DNA of 64,000 nucleotides from Plantago elongata (Eukaryota; Streptophyta; Magnoliopsida; Lamiales; Plantaginaceae). Below the pieces are notes generated by a model. The model was not told where the DNA came from, did not search any database, and saw only the letters and a program-made list of their open reading frames with translations. Positions 25,213 through 36,920 of this stretch are shown here, piece after piece. How positions within the stretch are numbered: position 1 is the first letter of the stretch; each line of letters begins with the position of its first letter. The position numbers were made by a program, and so were the translations under genes. The stretch spans positions 47,587-111,586 of the forward strand of contig JAYMSP010000033.1 in assembly GCA_036897095.1 (NCBI GenBank). The letters are read 5' to 3'.

Positions 25213-28009
25213 ATGAACCACTTGCTCGCCAGATCAGCAATGAAGCGCGTACTCTCCGGCGGTAACTACGGTCGGTACTTGACGTCATCGACGGCGGCAG
25301 TGTCGCCGTTTGGTAAGGCGGTGGCGGGAAATGGTGAGGGGATGGGCATGGTGCTGGTGGAGTGGAGTCGGATGATGAGCACGGCAGCGAAGCCGAAGTT
25401 GCCTGTGGAGGAGAAGAAGGGTACGTTAGAGACGACGAAGAAGACGGTGAAGGGTGATGTATTGATTTCGAGCTATTGGGGAGTTTCGAGGCCGAAGCAT
25501 ATCAGAGAGGATGGAACTGAGTGGCCTTGGAATTGCTTCACGGTATTTTGAATTTTAATTGATTTGGATTTGTGCATAGTTTATGCTCGAGCTTTGTATT
25601 CTGTTACTGCCACTGGATTTTTGATTTCTGCTTGCATGATGGACTTAGTTTGAATCTGTATCTGTTACTGTGAGATGAGATTTTGATGGTGGAGATCATG
25701 CGGAAGCTCTGTTTTGGCTTCTTCTGTAGTTTGTACTGGATGCTTTAATATACTCTATTTTGGTTGATCTGTTCACGTTTTCGTACAGTAGCCTACTTAA
25801 ATGCCTGTTAAACTATTTTGCTACTAAAATTAAATTCAAGTATTATGAATCAATACTGGATTTGAAATCCTGAATTCATGATGATCTAACTAAGCATTAA
25901 GCATGTGAGAGAGTGATTTCATATCTCGATTCCGAAAGTTTCATGTAAATGATCTAATACTGTAATACATGACTGCATAACCTTTCTGTCCTGAACCGAA
26001 TCCGTACTGGAATTCATGGTCTAGCTAGATAATTAAGATCTGTTGGCTGTTGAGGACATTATAGTCGTCGAATGGCATAGCTATATGCATATATATGTGG
26101 AAGACGAGAGGTTATGAATGTTGTAGGATTACATTGCTATTCGCTTAACTATAGTAATTATCTAATTATTGCTTGCTGTATATTGTGTAATGATATAGAT
26201 TTATTTCATTCTTGTCCTGCAGCCATGGGAAGCTTATCAGGCAGACTTGTCAATTGATCTTCATAAACACCATGTCCCCAAGACATTTATTGACAAAGTA
26301 GCTTATCGGACAGTGAAACTTATGAGGATTCCCACTGATATCTTTTTCAAGGTTTGTTGTGCTGACTGCCTCTGCTTGATTGTCCTCCGATTGTCCTTTT
26401 TTTCCTTTCCTGCATGTGCATGCGCTGTAGCCTTAATTTTCTTGTTAACCTTACATATTGAGCTTAGCTGTTGGAATCCGAACCCCGTCTGATCATATGG
26501 ATGCTTTGAAAAAATTCCAAAAGCTTTCCCTGTCTGATCCAGGACTCCCCCCCCCCCCCCCCCCGGGGGCCCATGAATCACCTTAATATCTGAATAATTG
26601 ACGTGATCTTGTGGATTACTTTCAGAGACGGTATGGATGTCGTGCAATGATGCTTGAGACAGTAGCTGCTGTTCCTGGTATGGTTGGTGGAATGCTGCTA
26701 CATCTTAGGTCGTTACGGAAGTTTCAGCAAAGTGGTGGTTGGATTAAAGCCCTGCTTGAGGAGGCTGAAAATGAGAGAATGCACTTGATGACCATGGTGG
26801 AGCTTGTGCAGCCGAAGTGGTACGAGAGAATGCTGGTGCTTACTGTTCAAGGAGTTTTCTTCAATGCATTTTTCGCACTGTATATAACTTCTCCAAAAGT
26901 AGCTCATAGAGTGGTTGGTTACTTGGAAGAAGAGGCCATACATTCATATACTGAATATTTGAAAGATATCGATAGTGGTGCAATTGAGAATGTCCCCGCT
27001 CCTGCTATTGCAATTGACTACTGGAGGCTTCCCAAGAATGCAACTCTGAGAGATGTTATCACTGTCATTCGAGCTGATGAAGCTCACCATCGTGATGTCA
27101 ACCATTTTGCCTCTGTGAGTTTCTATCACCCTGCCATGTACATTTTATCTTAATTGGTAAATATGATATTGTTACTGTTTAGACTTTAGTGCCTCAGTAG
27201 AATTTAGTTATAGAATGGGCTTGGGAGTATCTCGGTCAGAAGGCTATTGAAAAATTATGGCTCTGGATTTTGCTATAACTGAGGGATAAATCTATTGGAG
27301 AATAACCTGTATTAGAGATGAGTGCATCAGTCAAATGTGTCTATGGACGCTGGTGGTGTTCTTCCTAATACCTAGGAGTGTTCAAATTGAGGGATTTCTA
27401 CTAACACTTGTATTGGTGGTGATGTGGTTCTTCACTTCTTCCTGATATTTTATGTGTGTTTAACTGTTACACCGCGCGACACAAGTTTTTGTCAATTTTC
27501 TTTAGCTTGATTCACATTAGTATCTTGCCAAGTACTAGATTACTTCCTCTCAACTTTACATGAGGATACTTCAACTGCTCACAGCTGCTTGTTTCCAACC
27601 TAGGACATTTTCTGTATTGTTTCCGTGATTTTTGCATCTTTCATTTTAAACTACACTTCTTCGTTAAAAGATTACGTACTATCCAGTCCAGGCCATATAT
27701 TTTGGTTCACGTCATGTGTTCTCATTTCAGACCAGGGATTTTTATAAACAGATGATTGAGGAATCTAGTCACAATTTCCAGAATTTCATTTACTCTTAAT
27801 ATTCATAAACTAGAACCCGAATTTTTCTTGTGACAATAAGTCATTCAATTGCTTGGTACTGCATGTAAGTGATTTCTCCTGTTAAATTTTCATGGAGAGG
27901 TTTGTTGGTGCAATCACAGTACTGATTCAATTCCAACTTCCTTGTGCAGGACATTCATTTTCAGGGGAAGGAACTGCGTGAGGCCCCAGCTCCTGTGGGA
28001 TACCATTAA
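25213..28009 (+). CDS. AOX1: Alternative oxidase, AOX1 type
   Basis: Ubiquinol oxidase of the mitochondrial inner membrane that passes electrons to oxygen without pumping protons. Four exons: 25213-25542, 26223-26351, 26626-27114, 27950-28009. They sum to 1008 nt (335 residues plus stop), and four exons is the usual plant AOX structure. An Arg/Ser-rich mitochondrial presequence covers about residues 1-60. Di-iron ligands are seen in [29 protein letters not shown] and [11 protein letters not shown]. Both regulatory cysteines are present: Cys108 (WNCF) and Cys158 (RRYGC), 50 apart as in Arabidopsis AOX1a, so disulfide and 2-oxo-acid control is expected. The AIENVPAP segment is the ENV type. The C-terminus ends PAPVGYH. 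Confidence 0.97.
26546..26570 (+). repeat. Poly-C tract followed by GGGGG in AOX1 intron 2
   Basis: A run of about 19 cytosines is followed directly by five guanines and then CCC. It lies 55-80 nt upstream of the exon 3 acceptor. Long homopolymers are error-prone, so the exact length may be wrong. Confidence 0.85.
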
Positions 28010-28510
28010 CATCTGGTTGTATTTGGAACAGCATATCACATTTAAGTGGTCAGTTCCTTTCCTCCCCAGTTTGAAGTAATAGGACTACTGTCTGTTAAGA
28101 ACCTAGTCAACTGACACTCCGTTATAAGTGTTCTTAAGAGGTAAAGCGTATTAGTGGTATTACTGGAGTTTGCATTGTGTCATGTATATCGTGCGTGTGA
28201 ACTTTTGTTGGTAAATAAAGTTGGAATGTGCCATGACACAGTCCTTTGTGGAAAAAATAGCTTACGGTGACTGAGTTTTGCACTTTTGCCTAACAATTCT
28301 CTCTCTCTATTCAGCTGATGAATAATATTTTGTCTGGTTACTGAATATTGAAGTAAATCACCTATCTCTGTATATCAAGTTCAAGCTAACAACTTTATGT
28401 TCTCATATTACAAGAGCATTTTATTTCAAACTTGGTGCATACAGCAATTCAGTTCAGGTTCACTACTTCACCTGATTTGAGCATTATTATGTAAAAATAT
28501 ATGGTCAATA
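28010..28510. other. Region between convergent AOX1 and SABATH pseudogene
   Basis: Contains the AOX1 3' untranslated region. Nothing else is recognisable. Confidence 0.5.
28214..28219 (+). promoter_or_regulatory. Putative AOX1 polyadenylation signal
   Basis: AATAAA about 205 nt beyond the AOX1 stop codon. Position suits a plant near-upstream element, but no cleavage site is proven. Confidence 0.4.
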
Positions 28511-28846
28511 CTACATATCTTCCTTGTGTGAGAGAACGGCCAGTAGTACTATGTTTTTGTCCTGCTCAGGATTCGTGAAAACAGGCCAAGATGAAATTTT
28601 GTTGGCATATCGGTCAAACAACTCATCCAAGATTTCGCTTCCAAACACAGATGTAAACAGTTCGTCAGTAACAGATCTGGCCGCTGAGGTGTGGACTTTG
28701 ACACTGGGCAGTGCATGTCTTCCTGGACCATCCAATATTTGTAATATTTCAATTGAGAAACTAGGATAGCGTTCTATTATTGCCTTCAACTCTCGTGGGG
28801 TGGGAAAATGCACAGGAAACTTGAACGACTCTAGTTTTGCTTCACT

Positions 28847-28862
28847 AATTATTCCCTGCAAA
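28847..28862. repeat. Target-site duplication of SINE-like insertion, left copy
   Basis: AATTATTCCCTGCAAA, identical over 16 bp to 28950-28965. On the minus strand this copy contains the TTTGCAG acceptor used by the reconstructed exon 3. Confidence 0.88.
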
Positions 28863-28949
28863 ATGACAATGAAGCGTAACTCAGTTGGTAAGATGCTTCA
28901 TCTCCAATCAATAGATCAGGGTTCGAGTCTTTGAGCCGTTTCAAAAAAA
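28863..28949 (+). mobile_element. Short tRNA-derived SINE-like element
   Basis: About 87 bp with RNA polymerase III promoter-like boxes: TAACTCAGTTGG (A box, one mismatch) at 28878-28889 and GGTTCGAGTCT (B box, one mismatch) at 28921-28931. It ends CCGTTTC followed by an A run. Perfect 16-bp flanking repeats show it arrived by target-primed insertion. It is shorter than typical plant SINEs. It is not a functional tRNA, because the acceptor arms do not pair. Confidence 0.8.
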
Positions 28950-28965
28950 ATTATTCCCTGCAAAT
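28950..28965. repeat. Target-site duplication of SINE-like insertion, right copy
   Basis: Second copy of the 16-bp repeat at 28847-28862. It carries a duplicate splice acceptor (minus strand). Confidence 0.88.
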
Positions 28966-29789
28966 GCGTGAGAGATATCAATAAGTACAATAACTTTGAC
29001 AAAACCGTTTAATGCTCAGTTCCTGTGTTTTCTTACCTCATCTGCCATTTCCTGGAGACAACGACTGAGACGATGAAATCCTTCAGGGTAAAGGATGTCG
29101 GCATCCGGATTGATGGAATCAGGAATAGCAGGGACAACTAGGGTCATTAGCCCCCCAATAACCAGTTCTTGTGCCCTGGCGTTCAAGAATGAATCCATAT
29201 CATTTACATACTGTTCCAAATAGACACTGAGATTTTCCTTTCCTCCCCCTTGACAGTAGACTTTCCATTTGTTCCAAGTAGGGTCCTTCAACGTTGCCTT
29301 TGGTTCCTTCGAAAGCCACTGTAGTGACCAAGATGAGTAAGCAAAGTGGATGGTACCTCTCGGGATAAGGCGGTTGTAAAAGGATCCAGGCACTCCAGCA
29401 GCATGGTAATTTCGCTCGGGTGGAAGTGAGCTGAATAGACTATTGAAATTATTCTTGACCTGATCGTTGAAGAACACCTGGAACTCGGGGGCATCTTCAC
29501 GAACTGCAAACTTTTTCTCAACGGCAGTTATTATTGTTTGAATTGCCGTGAATGAGTTCCTTCCAGTTTCTCTACGTGTAGTTTCTTGCTGATTTCATCT
29601 TCAATATTCGACTTGGCAACATCTGCAGTGATCCCTGAGGTAGAATGACATAAATGTTATAACAAGTCAAGCCCTTCAGCATTATAATCCAACAACCATC
29701 AACATTAAAATCGCAAAGAACATGTTAAAACAAATAACCTGATATTCCGAGTTCTGAGCGTAGCTAAGAGTTACAACTCCACCATTCAT

Positions 29790-30951
29790 GTTGAGTATAA
29801 AACTCTCTCAGACTTGCAGTATAAAGGTTCTTTTGTTCTTAACTTCTTATTATGAATTCTTATTCTGTAACAGTGTAACTGTTAAGCATATATACACCTG
29901 GATACCTGATATGTTCAACTTCACATTCTATTGACTTGGATATTTTATCTAAACAATACAAGGTCGTGGAATCTTAAAAGTGGTTCGGATGTCATCTGAT
30001 AACATTGCAAATACCCATCCATTGACAAAAGAGAAACAATTCCCTCATTGGTTACATTACTTGGAAATGAGGTGAATATGTATTTTATAGATTACCAACT
30101 GGAGCAGATTATGAGACGCGATGTGGAATCTAGCAGACATATACCAACACCGTAACACTTAGATTAGAAATGCTAGTAATATAAACTCTTTTAAAAAAAT
30201 GTTTATTGGAGATACCAAATCAACATCACATATTTAACTATAAATATCTCTCAAATATACTGAATCACAGAAGTTGTTCTTTTTCATTTTATGATTCACT
30301 AGTTTATTTATATGATAGTGTCCATTTAGATGTACTAAACTCCAAAATTTCATATGATAAATCACACGGAGTTTGAAATTTCAAATATGAAAACAAGAAC
30401 TATTATTATTTTAGGGGACATTTTCACAAATATATAAATTATTAGGCACAAATTAAAAGAATACAAAGTCCAGGGTCACTTTATCAAAACGGTAAAACTT
30501 GGGGGTCAAAATAATTATTCGAATTTTGATACTCCCTAATTGTCGCCCAAGTAACTAATCATTATTGCAAATAAGTCCTAAACACAATTCAGCTAGCCTG
30601 GATCCCTCACTTGCTCACACCGGAAGTTATTCGAACTCGCCGGGCCGCCATTTATCTCCGACTCTCCGCCGCCAACCTCCGGCGACTGATTATCACCGCT
30701 CCACGGTACGTATGTAATTCTTCTACTTTCACCTTTTCACGTATAACTTACACAGTAATCGTTAGTGTTTCTCCTTACAATCGCTCATTTAGCTTTCCAT
30801 TACTCGAAGTAAGATTCCAACCGTTGCTTGATTTAACCGATAGTTAATGAGTTTTCCAGACCTCTTCATCTCCTCTATTGCTGTTCAATGTGTTGATCGC
30901 CTGATTATGCACACGAAGAAGTGACAGTTGTGTACGTTTTGAGTGCAAAAA
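29790..30951. other. Divergent upstream region of PIG-O
   Basis: AT-rich to about 30600, then a richer leader for PIG-O. The 5' untranslated region probably includes an intron, since a splice-donor-like GGTACGT occurs at 30704. No protein gene is supported; the open frame at 30611-30847 is unlike known proteins. Confidence 0.4.
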
Positions 30952-33900
30952 ATGGGAACAGATGCAACGCGAGCTTCCTTGAGAAGTGAGACATCAGGAG
31001 GAAGGAAATGGGTGTTCACTGTGTTCCTAGGAATAATGCTGCTGCATTGCTTGGCAATTCTGTTGTTTACGCGAGGTTTTCTTCTCACGCGGTCTGAGCT
31101 TTCTCAGTATAGCAAATGCGAAGACATTTCTGAGTCTCCGTGTTTCACACCTCCGCATGATGATGGCAAGTCGAATGCAAGTTGTTGGAGTAAACCAGCT
31201 GTCGACCGCCTTGTTATTATTGTGTTTGATGCTCTTAGGTGAATGCTGCTGCAAGTTTGTGTTTGGTAGAGGCTGTGTTGATACTCAATGTTTGTATGTG
31301 TTTGTTTTTGTAGGATCGATTTTGTAGCTCCGAGTACCTTTTATCCAGGTAAGTACTTTGATGTTTTTCCAGCCTATTTGGGTTGTCTATGGCATGCAGG
31401 ATTATAGGTCGACCAGATGAGATAGTTTGATTGCCTTGTGTAGTTAATTCGTTATTGTTTATCCAGAGAAGAAACCATGGATGGATAAGTTTCAAGTTCT
31501 GCATGAACTTGCGAGCAAAAATCAATCAGCAGCTAGAATTTTCAAAGCTATAGCAGATCCGCCTACTACCAGTTTGCAGCGTCTAAAGGTACTCTGAATT
31601 CTCTAATGAACAATTCTGATGTTTGTTTTTCTCGCTGTTGTCAAAATGATGTAAACATGGCTACTTTATTTGGATTGTGAAAACCCTTGTGGCTTGGCCA
31701 TTCCTGTACATTGTTTGATTCAGATTTTTTCCACTATCTTCTTTCCGAGTTGGATAATGACTAGAATTAGTTTCTCACTGGCTTGTAGCCCCTTGGCATT
31801 ACACCATCAATGAGACAATCTATGAGAATTTCAAGGAGTACTCGTAATTAATGTTTCCCTTGGACACTTCTCATATATTTGACATAATACTAGTTTATAG
31901 TTGAACCCATTTTTGGAACCAGTATCCTTGTAAAAGGTAGATTTGATAAATATGTTTTTCACATCTCAGGGCTTGACAACTGGTGGACTTCCCACCTTCG
32001 TTGATGTCGGGAACAGCTTCGGTGCACCAGCAATTGTTGAAGATAACTTGATACATCAGGTCTTGTCCTATTTAAATTTAATGGATACTCACTTGCCTTC
32101 TTGGTTATTGTGTTCTTTTCTCATTCATCCAACTCATAATAGTATTACTTATAGTTGGCCAGCAATGGAAAAAGGGTGGTGATGATGGGGGATGACACTT
32201 GGCTGCAGTTATTTCCCAGTCATTTTGCCAAATCTTATCCATTCCCATCTTTCAATGTAAAAGATCTTCACACGGTAGGTGTTCTGCAGGTTGTATTAAG
32301 TTATATTACCTTTCGTTTCCCTCTATATTTGTGCATCTCCACTGCCTTCACACACAGACTCTCACAATGCACAAGGTACTTTTCCTTGACATTTTTTTGG
32401 GCAGGTAGATAATGGGTGCATTACGAACTTATTCCCCACGCTTCATGAAGGAGATTGGGATGTACTAATTGCACATTTTCTTGGTGTGGTAAGCCATGCC
32501 ACTTTACTACCTTCTTTCAAGTAGGCTATTTTTAATTGTTTCATAACTGTTTCACATGGATATCTCTCCACATACCTGAGAAACCAGAATTTGGCAATGT
32601 CCTTCCATGTAAAAGTTGGAGAACCCAAGCCTCCTGATTTTCCTTTTGCTTTTGCTTCGTAGTTATTTTTCTAGAACTGAGTTGAGTGATATTAACATGG
32701 GTTTTTGTTTTTACACTTGCACTTCTTTGCACTCCTATGTACTTGACATTATATCGTTTCCTTGTATTATTATAGGATCATGCTGGACATATATTTGGTG
32801 TTGACTCCACCCCGATGATAGAAAAGTTGGAACAATACAATGAAATTGTGAAGGTCTGTTGCTTAAGCCGGTTCCTGAGTAACTCAAATAAATGCTGAGA
32901 ATCCTCTTTTAAATCACAGCCACATGTTTTCATATTCTGTTAATCTCAAACAACTTTGACAATGACATGCTATTAAATAAATAGTGTGTATTTAGCAACC
33001 ACTTCTCTTTGTTGACAATGAAATGTGTCTTATCTTTTTTATACTCCAGAATGTCGTTGAAGTGCTGGAGAGTGAAAGTGGACCTGGTGGTTTGCATGAA
33101 AATACAATGCTTCTTGTGATGGGAGATCATGGGCAAACCCTCAATGGTGATCATGGTGGAGGCACTGCTGAGGAGGTGCCGACTCTCTTTTATACTCGTA
33201 GGACTAGGACTATAATCGAACTTATATGGAGATTTTTCTAACAGACTTGTTCTGTAGGTGGAAACAGTGATGTTTGCATTGAGTATGAGGCCGCCTCCGG
33301 CTCCTCTCCCGTCCGCTGTTGAGAATTCCGATTGCCAGTTTGATTTGGTATGGCATACCCTTTGTGTACATTATATGTCTTGAGTGCATGTGCCATGCCT
33401 GGAAACATATTTTGTAAAATTAGTTTCAAATGCAAAAAATCAAATGCAGTTTTTGGATAGGTATATCCTTAATGCTCATAGTCGCCACTGCGAATTAGTC
33501 AATTAGATTATTGGCTTCTTGTTAAAAGGTGATTGGAGCTAGAAGTCCTCATATGTGTTCTACCCTGTAATACCTCCCCCCCCCACCCCGGCGGGCGCCC
33601 AAGCACACACACACACAGAGTTTCCCTAATATCTGCAATACTCTCATATCATGACTGCTATGCTGTCCTTATTTACATAGCATTATTGTTATGTGCAGCT
33701 TGGGAGACAGATTTGTATTAATTCCATGTATCAGGTTGGTATATTTGATTCTACACTTTAGAAGCTCTTTAATTTCAAAGATACACTACTCTAGGAATTT
33801 TACTATCCCTTCTCACTGTTGCAGCTTGATTTTGCGGCAACAGTCTCTGCTCTGCTTGATGTACCATTTCCTTTTGGAAGGTATGCTACAGGAATTGATA

Positions 33901-36900
33901 AGGGGGATTTCGTTTGTTGTTTTTTGGATCATTGTTCAGTGTATTACATAGCTTCCTCAGTCCAGTGAACTCTGCCGTTCTATCTTGTAATTTGTTTCAC
34001 TACAATTATCTCTGTCTGTCATCTTTAAACTGGGATTTATTTGTTTTTATTTTTTCTGTGTCATGACATGTTCAAGGTGCTGTTGGCTTGCCTGGAACAC
34101 GGTGTCATTTTATTATTTTCAATTGTTGTACATAATTGATTCTTTTGAAGAAATTTTGATCATGTTATTCTATTCTTAGCATTGGGCGTGTTAACTCCGA
34201 ATTGTTTTCCTTAGCTGGTGGTACATGGACTGAAGAAAAGTTGACTTCTGGTCATGGAAGACCATCAGCAGTTGACAGTTGGATGCAGAACTATATTAAT
34301 GTTCTTTGCATTAACTCATGGCAGGTACATGTTTTCCTGCTTTCTTCTTCTCTTTTTATGGCTGTCTTCGAAGTTTTTCTTTTTATCAAGACATTCCATT
34401 CTTGGTCCTGTTGTTGATGCTTACTCCTGCTTTGCTTATGCAGGTGAAGAAATACATTGATGTCTATTCATCTTTGTCATTGATTGGATTTTCTGAAAAA
34501 GATTTGTTACACGTATCGGAGCTGTATGCTCAGGCAGAAGAGCTTTGGTCAATCATGTCAACGGATTTTTCGCGAGATAATAGTTCGTCTCGATCATCAC
34601 CCTCAGTTAAAAGTCTATTTGAAGCATATTCCATGTTTTTGGAAAGTGTCGCTGCACTAGCTCGGTCCAACTGGACTGAGTTTAATTTGAAGATGATGGG
34701 CATAGGTTTCTGCATCATGCTAGGTTCACTTTTCCTACATATTTTCCTAATCAAGAGGTTGGACAAGCTACTCGGGATACACAATTGTTTACGTGGATTA
34801 AATGGGAGCTTCTTTGGGGTGAATTTTGCCTATATTCTAGTGGTGATACGTGCTTGCAGTTTTCTCTCAAACAGTTTTATATGTAAGCACTGTTTCTGCT
34901 TTGATTTCCTATAGATTAATTCAAGGAAGTTCTATTAAATCTCATTTGCCTTTTATGTGTTTGGGAGCAGTAGAAGAAGGCAGAGTTGCTGGTTTTCTTT
35001 TGGCAACGACTGCTGTGCTTCAACTCCGAAATGCGATAACAAAGAAAGCAATGTTACTCGAAGTATGCTTTTTTTTTAATGCTGTCTTGTTCTTATATTG
35101 TATGAGTATCTAAAATTTATCATGCTTTTATTCTTCAGTTATTAGAAAGCAGATGTAGATATGCTGACTATCTACTTAAATGCTAATGTTTGAACCTGCA
35201 GGCAATTGCACTTTGTCTCTTGGTTCCTATGCTCAGGATTGGTATTGAACTTGGGCAACTTAAGCAGGCTGTCAATTCTTTATTCTTGAAAGTAGATGCC
35301 TCAAGCACATTAGGAATCAAAGCTGATTCTCAGTTCTGGATGTATTTTACTGAAGTACTGCCTTTATTAGCTCTAGTACTTGTGGCATATCTGCTATACA
35401 AGAGCATTACTTCTTGTTCCTTTTCTGGCATGTTGAAGTATGTTGCTTCAGGAAGCTTACTTAGTTGTATGCTCATAGCCATACATTGGGCCTCAGATAG
35501 TAGCTTTTTGAGTTTACCAATGATCCTCGGGGGTGGAAACATCATTCCACAAGTGATTTATGCTACTGGAATCCTGCAATTGTCATTGGCCGTTGGACAA
35601 CTATTTCTCAGGAAGCAAAGTGGAAGTTATAAAGATAGCACAGTTGCTAAAGCATTAGTTGTGCTATCTGCATGGGGTTCAACGATCATTCTGCTGTCTG
35701 GGAAACAAGGTCCCTTGTTTGTCTTGGCTCTGTTTACAGGAGGTGCATGCTCTACCCTGCAACTTTATTTTCTGATATGATTGAAAGTCACTTACCTAAT
35801 GCATATTAGTTTCATGATTAAGTATCTATTTTATTGTGACATTTCAAACATATACAGCTGATGCTAATGCTCTATGCTCTATTATACCCATGTTACTACT
35901 TCAATGCTTGTGTGTAAATTTGTTTTATCTACAGGTTGGTGCATTATCAGGCTGATGACAATGGACCAGGGTACTGAAAAGGATAGTTCTGGATTTTCAC
36001 TTTCTCACGCACTCCCTGTAACTCAATGGAGCCTTTTGGCCGTCTGTTTGTTTTTCAGTTCTGGACACTGGTAAGATACTTTTCATCCTTTTCAAATTTC
36101 GAGCACATATTAGAAATATACCTCATTTCTTGAAGGTGTTGGTAGAGATCTGACATTGACATTTTAACCCAAAAATGTTTCTGATATTTGGATATTTCAT
36201 TATCTTTGACCAGGTGTGCTTTTGATGGTCTGAGATATGCTGCTGCTTTTGTTGGGTGAGGATACAGATCTACCTTTTGTCCCTTTTCGCTTTATATTGG
36301 GTTTGAGCCTTCTTCCGTTCGTAGGATATATTGCTACTCATCTGAACAGTTCTGCTGTATCTAGGGCAATAAACTCTTGTTGGGCATGCATACTAATCCT
36401 TAATCATATTTCAGGTTTGATGAGTTCCAACTTATTCGTCAAGCAATCCTTCTGACAATCGACACATTTGGTTTTTCTCTGATTTTACCTATACTCGGAC
36501 TCCCACTTCTCGTCGCATGCTCCTCTCTGAAGCAGAGTAAAGAATTATTTTCCATGAGATTATGCCAAGTGAGTAAATGGCTGGAAACCTCAACTTGAAT
36601 CACTCTAGTGCAGATACTTAATAACATGCCCTCTATGACATTTCAGGTGTATTTGATCTATGGAATGATTACAACTGTTACAGTCACATTTACACTGTTA
36701 TGTGTCACAATACAAAGGCGGCATTTGATGGTATCTTCCTGCTCATATTCATTAATCATATTTTAAAATTTCAAGTTCATATTAATTTGTCATGATAGTG
36801 ATCATTTAAATTTTGATGCAGGTCTGGGGATTATTCGCACCAAAATTTGTTTTTGATGTCGTGGGGCTTCTTCTTACCGATTTCTTGATACTTCTGTCAT

Positions 36901-36920
36901 CGCTGTATTATATTTCGTGA
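30952..36920 (+). CDS. PIGO: GPI ethanolamine phosphate transferase 3 (PIG-O)
   Basis: ER membrane enzyme that adds ethanolamine phosphate to the third mannose of the GPI anchor, the link later joined to proteins. Twenty exons: 30952-31238, 31314-31348, 31467-31588, 31970-32059, 32155-32274, 32405-32488, 32776-32853, 33050-33175, 33258-33347, 33699-33734, 33825-33880, 34180-34324, 34444-34882, 34971-35062, 35202-35742, 35935-36070, 36214-36255, 36415-36568, 36647-36730, 36822-36920. They sum to 2856 nt (951 residues plus stop). A signal anchor lies at about residues 20-42. The luminal alkaline-phosphatase-like domain has VFDALR (Asp93), DHAGHIFG (247-254) and [14 protein letters not shown] (from 296), which bind metal. 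Many membrane spans fill the C-terminal half, with [11 protein letters not shown] near 825. The ATG at 30952 was chosen because it starts just before the anchor. Confidence 0.94.
33576..33620 (+). repeat. C-rich and CA-repeat tract in PIG-O intron 9
   Basis: A run of about ten cytosines is followed by CCCCGGCGGGCGCCC and a short (CA)n stretch. It is intronic and simple in composition. Confidence 0.7.

Larger units (their letters stand above)
28511..29789 (-). pseudogene. SABATH carboxyl methyltransferase pseudogene
   Basis: The family methylates carboxyl groups of small molecules such as salicylate or loganate, using S-adenosylmethionine. Remnant exons, in transcription order: 29789-29739 (MNGGVVTLSYAQNSEYQ), 29634-29037 and 28855-28511. 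Conserved family blocks include FQVFFND, GVPGSFYNRLIP, AYSSWSLQWLSK and ARAQELVIGGLM in exon 2, and FGSEILDELFDRYA in exon 3. Near 29570-29590 the frame breaks between KKLHVEKL and GRNSFTAIQ. The SAM-binding motif (ADxGCSSGPN) that belongs there is deleted. The exon 1 to exon 2 junction is also out of phase by one base with the best sites. A SINE-like insertion sits at the exon 3 acceptor. The substrate of the ancestor cannot be told. Confidence 0.82.

Noticed and set aside
28873-28940. A tRNA gene
   Set aside because: A and B boxes are present, but the acceptor and anticodon stems do not pair, and the sequence has an A-tail and flanking target duplications, so it is a SINE-like element.
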